Shown here: in pieces, positions 1 to 5,540 of the stretch | How the letters are laid out: each line of letters begins with the position of its first letter | Position numbering within the stretch: position 1 is the stretch's first letter | From: an uncultured Lentisphaeria bacterium | GTDB taxonomy: Bacteria > Verrucomicrobiota > Lentisphaeria > JABSQK01 > CAJWLW01 | Reading direction: 5' to 3' | DNA length: 7,355 nt | Assembly: GCA_913042885.1 (NCBI GenBank) | Contig: CAJWLW010000248.1 | Span: 1 to 7,355, forward strand | Notes under the pieces: generated by a model | The model's database searches: none | What the model was told of the DNA's origin: nothing | Seen by the model: the letters and a program-made list of their open reading frames with translations, nothing else | Program-made: the position numbers and the translations under genes

Positions 1-1
1 C

Positions 2-970
2 GGTGCCACGGGTGCCGTTGGGATCGAGATGATCGAAACGCTCGAGCGGCGTAACTTTGCGACAGGTTCATTGAAACTGCTGGCTTCCAGCAGGTCGGTC
101 GGCAAGAAGTTGCCATACCGCGGCGAGGAGATCGAGGTCGAAGAGTTGACCCATGACTGTTTCGATGGGGTTGACATCGCCCTGTTCAGTGCCGGCGGCG
201 ACCGCTCGAAGGAGTTCGCACCGTCGGCAGTCAAGGCCGGCGCTGTGGTTGTCGACAACTCCAGTGCTTTTCGCATGGACCCCGATGTGCCGCTCGTTGT
301 ACCGGAAGTGAATCCCGAAGACATTGCTGCGCACAAGGGGATCATCGCGAACCCGAATTGCACGACGATTATCATGGTAGTAGCGCTCAAGCCGTTGTAC
401 GATATCTCCCCGATCCGCCGCATTATCGTCAGCACGTACCAGAGCGCCAGTGGCGCCGGTGCCAAGGCTATGGAGGAGTTGCGGGTACAGTCGGGGCAGG
501 TACTGGCAGGCGAGTCCGTGACGCCGGAGATGTTTCCGTATCAGATCGCCTTCAACCTCTTCAGTCACAACAGTGCCATGGGCGAAAACGGTTATTGCGA
601 AGAGGAGATGAAGATGGTCGACGAGACTCGCAAGATCATGCACGACGACGCTATCCGGGTATGCCCGACGACGGTACGTGTGCCGGTCTTTCGGGCCCAC
701 AGCGAAGCGATCTCGATCGAGCAGGATCGCAAGGTCAGTGTCGAGGAGGCCCGCGAAGCACTCTCGAAGGCGCCGGGTATCGCTATTGTCGATGATTGCG
801 AAAAGAACTACTTCCCGATGCCGCTGGAGTGGACCGGGAAGTACGACATCGCCGTTGGCCGCATTCGGGACGACATCAGTTGCGACAACGGCCTGGCGCT
901 GTTTGTTTGTGGCGATCAGTTGCTGAAAGGCGCTGCTTTGAATGCCGTGCAGATCGCGGAACTCCTTTAA
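2..970 (+). CDS. asd: Aspartate-semialdehyde dehydrogenase, 5'-truncated by the window edge
   Basis: This cytoplasmic enzyme reduces L-aspartyl-4-phosphate to L-aspartate-4-semialdehyde with NADPH, the branch point to lysine/diaminopimelate, threonine and methionine. The reading frame is open to the left edge: before the ATG at 29 it encodes GATGAVG, the N-terminal nucleotide-binding loop of this family. The gene therefore starts outside the window, probably about ten codons are missing, and the ATG at 29 is not the start. Visible family motifs are the catalytic cysteine in NPNCTT (Cys codon 359-361), the SGAGAKAMEEL segment, the substrate-binding region EEEMKMVDETRKI and the catalytic-histidine region VPVFRAHSEA. 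It ends with TAA at 968-970. The next gene follows after 28 bases in the same direction, so the two are probably co-transcribed. I see no frameshift or missing catalytic residue. Identity is very secure; only the start is missing. Confidence 0.96.
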   Translation, partial: GATGAVGIEMIETLERRNFATGSLKLLASSRSVGKKLPYRGEEIEVEELTHDCFDGVDIALFSAGGDRSKEFAPSAVKAGAVVVDNSSAFRMDPDVPLVVPEVNPEDIAAHKGIIANPNCTTIIMVVALKPLYDISPIRRIIVSTYQSASGAGAKAMEELRVQSGQVLAGESVTPEMFPYQIAFNLFSHNSAMGENGYCEEEMKMVDETRKIMHDDAIRVCPTTVRVPVFRAHSEAISIEQDRKVSVEEAREALSKAPGIAIVDDCEKNYFPMPLEWTGKYDIAVGRIRDDISCDNGLALFVCGDQLLKGAALNAVQIAELL

Positions 971-987
971 CCACCCACAACCCGCAC

Positions 988-992
988 AGAGG
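988..992 (+). promoter_or_regulatory. Ribosome binding site that selects the GTG start of the leuB-like gene
   Basis: AGAGG lies six bases before the GTG at 999. The in-frame ATG at 942 has no such site, sits inside asd and would add 19 residues that do not resemble the family. This site therefore decides the start. Confidence 0.7.
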
Positions 993-998
993 TCGAAC

Positions 999-2060
999 GT
1001 GCCCAAGTCCTACAACATTGCCGTCATCCCTGGCGATGGTACCGGTCCGGAAGTCGTCTGCGAAGGCAAGAAAGTCCTGGATGCTGCAGCCCAGGAGTTC
1101 GGCTTCAAACTCGCTTACGAGTCCTTCAAATTCGGCGGCGACCATTTCCTCGCCACCGGCGAGATCCTGCCGGACACGGCCTCCGAGGAGCTTGCCAAGT
1201 TCGATGCGATCTATCTGGGCGCCATCGGGCATCCCGATGTAGCGCCCGGTATTCTGGAGAAGGGCATCCTGCTGCGCCTTCGTTTCGAGCTTGATCAGTA
1301 CATTAATTTGCGGCCGGTGAAATTGTTTCCGGGTGTTGAGTGCCCGCTCAAGGACAAGGGCCCGGAACACATCGACTACGTTGTTGTGCGAGAGAACAGC
1401 GGCGGTTTGTACACCGGCACCGGCGGTGTTTCGATGCGCAACACAGAGCAGGAAATTGCCATTCAGAGCATGGTCTACTCCCGCTTCCAGGTCGAGCGCT
1501 GCCTGCGCTACGCTTTTGAGTATACACGCCGCCGGAACAAAAAGAATACCCTGGCTCTGTGCGGCAAGACCAACGTGCTGACCTACGTCTATGACCTTTG
1601 GGAACGCGCCTTCAACGAAATCGGAGCCGCCGATTTCGACGGGATCACGCGGGAATACTATCACGTCGATGCGACCTGCATGTGGATGGTGAAGAACCCT
1701 GAGTGGTTCGATGTCATCGTCACAGGGAACATGTTCGGCGATATCATCACGGATCTGGGCGCCATCACGCAGGGCGGTATGGGCATTGCCGCCGGCGCCA
1801 ACATCAATCCCGAGGGCGTCAGCATGTTCGAGCCGATCGGTGGTTCGGCGCCGAAGTACACGGGCCAGAACATCATCAACCCGCTGGCGGCTGTCTGCGC
1901 CGGCGGCATGATGCTCGACACCCTGGGCGAATTCGATGCCGCTGCCGCGGTCGAGAATTCGGTCATGGACGTTACGGTGAACAAGCTGAAGCATATGGGG
2001 GCCGGGCAGATGGGGTACTCCACGGCGGAGGTCGGTGATCTCGTTGCGGCCGGCATTTAA
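999..2060 (+). CDS. leuB: 3-isopropylmalate dehydrogenase-like beta-decarboxylating dehydrogenase (LeuB/ICDH family)
   Basis: The 353-residue protein, a normal family length, belongs to the metal-dependent isopropylmalate/isocitrate/tartrate dehydrogenase family. LeuB oxidatively decarboxylates 3-isopropylmalate in leucine synthesis. The start is GTG. The N-terminus reads IPGDGTGPEV. Expected catalytic residues are present: Arg93 or Arg95 and Arg105 in the LRLRFELD...NLRP region, Arg131 in REN, Tyr138 in GLYTG, Lys190 in GKTNVLT, Asp224 in HVDA, and Asp248/Asp252 in NMFGDIITD. Glu87 and Leu91/Leu92 fit the isopropyl-recognition loop of LeuB. Unusually, the cofactor loop reads GGSAPKYTGQN (281-291). 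Canonical LeuB has HGSAPDI, whereas NADP-dependent isocitrate dehydrogenase has the Lys-Tyr pair. Gly281 also replaces the usual His. LeuB is the best call, but tartrate/malate dehydrogenase-type activity or NADP use is possible. No leuC or leuD is visible. It probably shares a transcript with asd. Confidence 0.85.
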   Translation: MPKSYNIAVIPGDGTGPEVVCEGKKVLDAAAQEFGFKLAYESFKFGGDHFLATGEILPDTASEELAKFDAIYLGAIGHPDVAPGILEKGILLRLRFELDQYINLRPVKLFPGVECPLKDKGPEHIDYVVVRENSGGLYTGTGGVSMRNTEQEIAIQSMVYSRFQVERCLRYAFEYTRRRNKKNTLALCGKTNVLTYVYDLWERAFNEIGAADFDGITREYYHVDATCMWMVKNPEWFDVIVTGNMFGDIITDLGAITQGGMGIAAGANINPEGVSMFEPIGGSAPKYTGQNIINPLAAVCAGGMMLDTLGEFDAAAAVENSVMDVTVNKLKHMGAGQMGYSTAEVGDLVAAGI

Positions 2061-2121
2061 TACAACTTGCCGGACAGCGGCGCTTGTGGATCATTCAGCA
2101 CTTAGCCGACCGGGTACGACC

Positions 2122-2155
2122 GTGCCACCGAATGTTCTGACTATTCGGGTGGTGC
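2122..2155 (+). terminator. Imperfect hairpin in the leuB trailer, possible terminator
   Basis: Bases 2122-2133 pair with 2143-2155 around a nine-base loop. There are about twelve pairs, two of them G-U, with one bulged G at 2149. It starts 62 bases after the leuB stop. No T-run follows, so it is not a classical intrinsic terminator. It could instead stabilise the mRNA end or lie in the leader of the next gene. Confidence 0.35.
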
Positions 2156-2163
2156 TGGAACGG

Positions 2164-2177
2164 GTTGTCCCAACAAC
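2164..2177 (+). repeat. Short hairpin GTTGT-CCCA-ACAAC upstream of the SDR gene
   Basis: Five-base perfect arms flank a four-base loop. Its right arm shares bases 2175-2177 with the inverted repeat 2175-2191, so the two structures cannot form fully together in RNA. It is weak by itself and could be chance. Confidence 0.25.
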
Positions 2178-2191
2178 GAATCAAGTTCGTT
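2175..2191 (+). promoter_or_regulatory. Operator-like inverted repeat AACGAA-N5-TTCGTT before the SDR gene
   Basis: Perfect six-base arms lie around TCAAG, a 17-base dyad. It ends 13 bases before the SDR ribosome binding site and 25 bases before the ATG. Size and position suit a dimeric repressor site controlling the SDR-cupin-aldolase-Ldh2 cassette, but no regulator gene is in view. I could not find a convincing promoter next to it. Confidence 0.35.
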
Positions 2192-2216
2192 AAGCTCAGG
2201 CGTCGGAGGTACACCC

Positions 2217-2996
2217 ATGTTACTCAAGGACCGCGTTGCGATTGTCACTGGCGGGTCGTCGGGAATTGGCCGCGGCATCGCCCTCGAGCTCGCCCGTGAA
2301 GGCGCCCGGGTCATTGTTGCCGACATTCGGGAGGACCCGCGTCGCGGCATCTACCACGAGACCGATGTATCGACCACGACCCTCGAAGAGATCGAAAAGC
2401 TGGGCACAGCAGGGCTTTTCATCCACACCGACGTGACCGATGTCGATCACCTCCAGCGCCTGATCGACGAGACTATCCAGTGGCAGGGGCGGCTCGACAT
2501 CCTGGTCAACAACGCCGGCAGCAATTACCCCGGTGACAGCCAATCGATCTCCATAGACGAGTGGGATCAGGTGATCGGCCTCAATCTGCGATCCGTTTTC
2601 GTCGCCACGAAGCTGGCCGTGCCGCACCTGAAAAAATCAGCCTGTGGCAGGATCATCCAGATCTCCTCGGTGAACGCGTTCGGCGGCGGCGGCGGCCCGG
2701 CGTATGCGTCGGCGAAGGCCGCCGTGGTGAACATGGTGCGGGACCTGGCCATTGAGCTCGGCCCGGACAATATCACCGTCAATGCCATTTGTCCGGGGTA
2801 CATCGAAACGGCGTTGCAGGACTACGCCACGCCGGAGCTCATTGAGCAATGCCGCGATGCCACACCACTGCCACGGCTTGGCACGCCGAAAGACATCGGC
2901 CGTCTGGCCGTGTTTCTGGCCTCCGACAACGCCTCGTGGTTGACCGGCGATGCCGTTGTGCTCGATGGCGGCATGACTTGTCGCGTATGTGCCTGA
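2217..2996 (+). CDS. Classical short-chain dehydrogenase/reductase (SDR)
   Basis: This 259-residue NAD(P)-dependent oxidoreductase has the Rossmann fold of classical SDRs and is cytoplasmic. TGGSSGIG (11-18) is the dinucleotide-binding loop. Asp36 after the second strand (VIVADI) favours NAD over NADP. NNAG lies at 98-101. The catalytic set is Asn123, Ser150 or Ser151, Tyr163 and Lys167, and the C-terminal part has PGYIET and LTGDAVVLDGG. GGAGG at 2205-2209, seven bases before the ATG, supports the start. A run of five glycines sits just before the active-site Tyr. The segment 41-66 between the second strand and the adenine pocket is longer than in minimal SDRs. Substrate cannot be read from sequence. 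As first gene of a cassette with an aldolase and an Ldh2 enzyme, a sugar, sugar acid or other polyol substrate is likely. Annotation pipelines may call it glucose 1-dehydrogenase or 3-oxoacyl-ACP reductase; neither name is supported by context. Confidence 0.93.
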   Translation: MLLKDRVAIVTGGSSGIGRGIALELAREGARVIVADIREDPRRGIYHETDVSTTTLEEIEKLGTAGLFIHTDVTDVDHLQRLIDETIQWQGRLDILVNNAGSNYPGDSQSISIDEWDQVIGLNLRSVFVATKLAVPHLKKSACGRIIQISSVNAFGGGGGPAYASAKAAVVNMVRDLAIELGPDNITVNAICPGYIETALQDYATPELIEQCRDATPLPRLGTPKDIGRLAVFLASDNASWLTGDAVVLDGGMTCRVCA

Positions 2997-3078
2997 GGCT
3001 GGGATGGAGAGTGGGTGTCGATTGGTGGCGGCGACGGTGATTGGCTTTACTGAGCGGAACGACAAACTACACAGGAAC

Positions 3079-3083
3079 AGGAG
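3079..3083 (+). promoter_or_regulatory. Ribosome binding site for the cupin gene
   Basis: AGGAG lies ten bases before the ATG at 3094. It supports this start over the in-frame ATG at 2989, which would overlap the SDR end and add 35 residues unlike a cupin. Confidence 0.6.
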
Positions 3084-3093
3084 ATCAACCGAC

Positions 3094-3510
3094 ATGCAAT
3101 ACATTCATACCCCCGAAGACCTGGAGCCGTTTGCGGGTTTTCTGCACCGGCCGGAAAAGGAAGGGTTGACTGTTATCATTGCCGGTCCCGAAGCGATCTA
3201 CGGGCCTGATCGGATTGCCAAGCCGCTCAACCAGTTTGCCTCGGACCGGATACAGCTGTCGGTACACACGTGGCCGCCCGGCAAGGCCCACGGCAGCCAT
3301 CACCACAAGAACTGGGAGCAGTGCTACTACATTTTCGCCGGCCAGGCCCGAATCACCGTGGGAGACGAAACCAGCACGGTCGGGCCCGGAAGCTCGGCAT
3401 TCATGCCGCCGAACGTCGAGCACGACATCGAGGCGGTCGGCGATGAACCCCTGGTGGCCGCGGTCGTGACCTGCCACCTGGACGATGCAAAAATCAACGA
3501 ACCGAATTGA
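3094..3510 (+). CDS. Small single-domain cupin protein
   Basis: The protein has 138 residues, with one conserved beta-barrel domain at about 50-125. Cupin motif 1 is visible as Gly63, His69, His71, Glu75 and Gly83. Motif 2 is Gly99, Pro105 and His110. The three histidines and the glutamate would bind one metal ion. There is no signal peptide or membrane segment. Such proteins act as isomerases, epimerases, dioxygenases or sugar/acid binders, and the sequence does not say which. It lies 97 bases after the SDR gene, and its stop overlaps or abuts the aldolase start, so it is almost certainly made together with the aldolase. A role on a carbohydrate-like or oxo-acid intermediate of the same pathway is inferred. 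I see no fused DNA-binding domain, so it is unlikely to be a regulator. Confidence 0.85.
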   Translation: MQYIHTPEDLEPFAGFLHRPEKEGLTVIIAGPEAIYGPDRIAKPLNQFASDRIQLSVHTWPPGKAHGSHHHKNWEQCYYIFAGQARITVGDETSTVGPGSSAFMPPNVEHDIEAVGDEPLVAAVVTCHLDDAKINEPN

Positions 3511-3512
3511 AA

Positions 3513-4298
3513 ATGTTCGACGCAGTCATTGAATTTCGGCGGCGGTTACAGGCAGGTGAGGTCCTGCTCGGGTCTGGCATTTACATGACCGACCCGCAGG
3601 CGAGTGCGGCGCTGGCTGACTCGACGGACTTTTTTTGGTTCGACCTCGAGCACCAGGCGATGAGTATCGACACGCTTCGCACCCATCTGCTGACCGTCCG
3701 GCACAACAAGACGCCGGCCATCGTGCGCGTTCCCCCTTCCGAGGCGCCATTGGTGCAGAACGTGCTCGACGCCGGCGCCCACGGTATCGTGGCAGCGCAG
3801 GTGCGCACCGTTGCCGAGGTGGAGAGCATCGTCGCCGAATGCCGCTATCCACCAGTCGGCCGGCGCGGCTTCTGGCCGATGATTCCAACCAACTACTGCC
3901 GTGACGATATGAGCCAGTACATCAAGCAGGCGGATGCCGGCCTGTTCGTAGCGGTGATGATCGAAACCGCCGAAGCCGTCGAGGCCATTGACGAGATCGT
4001 CGCCGTCGACGGGTTGGATGGTGTGGTGCTCGGCCTGATGGATCTGTCCGGGGCCTATGGACTGCTCGGTCAGGGGGATCATCCGAAAATAGTGGCGGCG
4101 ATGGATAAGGTCATTGCCAGTGCCCGGGCAGCAGGCCTGCCCGTGGGCTGCGGGCAGGGCACCGACGTGGAGCGGATCTGCAGCCTGGCGCGACGCGGCA
4201 TTCAATGGTTTCAGGCCGGGGCCGATTGCCTCTATCTCGTCACGTTCATGGAGCAATTGAGTGCTGCGGTGCGGGACGAGCTTGAAGGGAATTCCTGA
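3513..4298 (+). CDS. HpcH/HpaI-family (class II) pyruvate aldolase
   Basis: The 261-residue protein has the TIM barrel of the HpcH/HpaI aldolase family, which reversibly cleaves 2-oxo-3-deoxy or 4-hydroxy-2-oxo acids to pyruvate plus an aldehyde, using a divalent metal. All expected active-site elements are there: His47 in DLEHQ (general base), Arg72 in IVRVP (pyruvate carboxylate), the PPVGRRGF loop (113-120), Glu151 in MIETAEA and Asp177 in LMDLS as metal ligands. Length is normal for the family. The start is uncertain by two codons. ATG at 3513 lies two bases after the cupin stop; TTG at 3507 would overlap that stop by four bases. Neither has a clear ribosome binding site, so translation coupled to the cupin is likely. 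Known members act on 2-keto-3-deoxy-sugar acids, 2-keto-3-deoxyrhamnonate or 4-hydroxy-2-oxoheptanedioate; the acceptor aldehyde here is unknown. A lyase of the citrate-lyase-beta type is less likely. Confidence 0.92.
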   Translation: MFDAVIEFRRRLQAGEVLLGSGIYMTDPQASAALADSTDFFWFDLEHQAMSIDTLRTHLLTVRHNKTPAIVRVPPSEAPLVQNVLDAGAHGIVAAQVRTVAEVESIVAECRYPPVGRRGFWPMIPTNYCRDDMSQYIKQADAGLFVAVMIETAEAVEAIDEIVAVDGLDGVVLGLMDLSGAYGLLGQGDHPKIVAAMDKVIASARAAGLPVGCGQGTDVERICSLARRGIQWFQAGADCLYLVTFMEQLSAAVRDELEGNS

Positions 4299-4366
4299 AC
4301 GTTTCGCTTGATGCCACCTAAAAGGTCGTTCGCAATCCTTCATCACGCCCATCATTCCATAACGAT

Positions 4367-5413
4367 ATGATTACCAAATCCCCAGAGATGCTGCGAACCC
4401 TTGGCAGCAGCATTATGCAGGCTGCCGGTGCCACACAACCGGTGGCTGAGTGTGTCACGGACCACCTCGTCAGCGCCAACCTCGTCGGCATCGATTCGCA
4501 CGGGTTCATGCGGCTGCCCGACTACGCCGGTTGGTTGGTGGACGGCAAGGCTGCTGCCGACGATCGCATGGAGATGGTGAACGACGGTGGCGCGACCTGC
4601 CTGATCGACGCGAACTACACCTACGGTGCGGTGGCCGCGACGAAAGCGTGCGCCATGGCGATCGAAAAGTCGCGCGAGCTCGGTGCCGGTCTCATTTCGG
4701 TCCGCAACGCAACGCACATCGGCCGGCTCGGTCACTACGCGGAAGATCTGGCGGATGCCGGTCACATCGGTTTCATCTGCTGCCACGCCCGGGGCGCCGG
4801 CCAGTTCGTGGCGCCGTGGGGCGGCCGCGAGCCACGGCTCACGACAAATCCGCTGGCCTGGGGCTTCCCCAGTGGGCGGGACGCGGGTGCGCTGGTCATG
4901 GACATGTCGACGAGCGCCGCACCAGAGGGCAAGATCCGCCTGGCGCAGCGGCGGGGCGAGGCCATTCCCCCGGGCATTGTCATCGATGCCGACGGCCAGA
5001 CTACCACCGACCCGGCGGCGCTGCACGGGTCGCCGCCGGGAGCGATCCTGCCGTTCGGCGAACACAAGGGGTATGTGCTTGCCCTAGCCGTTGAAGCGTT
5101 GGCAGGTGCCTTGTCCGGTGGGGGCGTAAGCCGGCCGGTCGACGAGGTCTATACGCACGGCTGCAACTTCTTCCTGATGGCGGCTCGCGTCGATGCCTTT
5201 CTGCCCCGGGCGCAGTTCGAGCAGGAGCTGGATGCGATGCTGGACTACGTGAAGACTTCAGCCCCGATCAACCCTGATGAACCGGTGCGCGTTCCCTACG
5301 AGCTGGAATCGCGCCTGCGCTGTCGCCGCTCGTCAGACGGTATCACCATCGACGATGCCTCCTGGCAGCGCGTCGTCGACCTGGCCGGGGATTTGGACTT
5401 GGAGATCGAATGA
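4367..5413 (+). CDS. Ldh2-family NAD(P)-dependent 2-hydroxyacid dehydrogenase (malate/L-lactate/ureidoglycolate type)
   Basis: The 348-residue length is typical for this family, whose fold differs from Rossmann lactate dehydrogenases. Members interconvert 2-oxo and 2-hydroxy acids (malate, sulfolactate, ureidoglycolate, 2,3-diketogulonate) or reduce cyclic imino acids. Motifs in order: GIDSHG (41-46), NATHIGRLGHY with conserved His117, TNPLAWGFP (160-168), DMSTSAAPEGKI (179-190), PPGIVIDADG and GEHKGYVLA with Lys234. The ATG at 4367 gives a family-like N-terminal helix, but I see no ribosome binding site before it. The ATG at 4388 would remove seven residues. It follows the aldolase after 68 bases in the same direction. 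In this setting it may process the oxo acid or aldehyde-derived acid released by the cassette, or make its 2-oxo substrate; this is inference. Substrate specificity cannot be read from the motifs. Confidence 0.92.
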   Translation: MITKSPEMLRTLGSSIMQAAGATQPVAECVTDHLVSANLVGIDSHGFMRLPDYAGWLVDGKAAADDRMEMVNDGGATCLIDANYTYGAVAATKACAMAIEKSRELGAGLISVRNATHIGRLGHYAEDLADAGHIGFICCHARGAGQFVAPWGGREPRLTTNPLAWGFPSGRDAGALVMDMSTSAAPEGKIRLAQRRGEAIPPGIVIDADGQTTTDPAALHGSPPGAILPFGEHKGYVLALAVEALAGALSGGGVSRPVDEVYTHGCNFFLMAARVDAFLPRAQFEQELDAMLDYVKTSAPINPDEPVRVPYELESRLRCRRSSDGITIDDASWQRVVDLAGDLDLEIE

Positions 5414-5486
5414 GGCTATGACTTATCCATGGCTACAGTGAGCGGCGAGCGGGAAGCATACAGCGGGCATGAGGGGGCGATACCGT

Positions 5487-5524
5487 TGCGGCGCTGTGGG
5501 AAAACCCATATACGTCGTTCCGCA
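5487..5524 (-). terminator. Nested imperfect hairpin between the convergent Ldh2 and aroG genes
   Basis: TGTGGG (5495-5500) and CCCATA (5505-5510) close an AAAA loop, with one G-U pair. Outside it TGCGG (5487-5491) can pair with CCGCA (5520-5524). It lies 17 bases after the aroG stop and 74 bases after the Ldh2 stop. No T-run follows on either strand, so terminator function is only a positional guess. The rest of 5414-5540 shows nothing recognisable. Confidence 0.3.
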
Positions 5525-5540
5525 GCCCTTTAGATGGATC

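Noticed and set aside
942..998. ATG at 942 as the leuB start
   Set aside because: It lies inside asd without a ribosome site; GTG at 999 has AGAGG six bases upstream and gives the family N-terminus.
68..1006. 312-codon open frame opposite asd
   Set aside because: Same reason: it mirrors a secure gene, is rich in Arg, His and Asp, and has no family motif or ribosome site.
876..1994. 372-codon open frame on the minus strand opposite the leuB-like gene
   Set aside because: It is antisense to a gene with full family motifs, its product shows no recognisable domain, and long antisense frames are expected from GC-rich codon bias.
2107..2122. Direct repeat CGACCG-N4-CGACCG
   Set aside because: Six-base repeats are too short to be meaningful in GC-rich DNA, and no third copy was seen.
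3546..4355. 269-codon open frame opposite the aldolase
   Set aside because: The aldolase strand has all active-site residues; the antisense product is His/Arg-rich with no domain.
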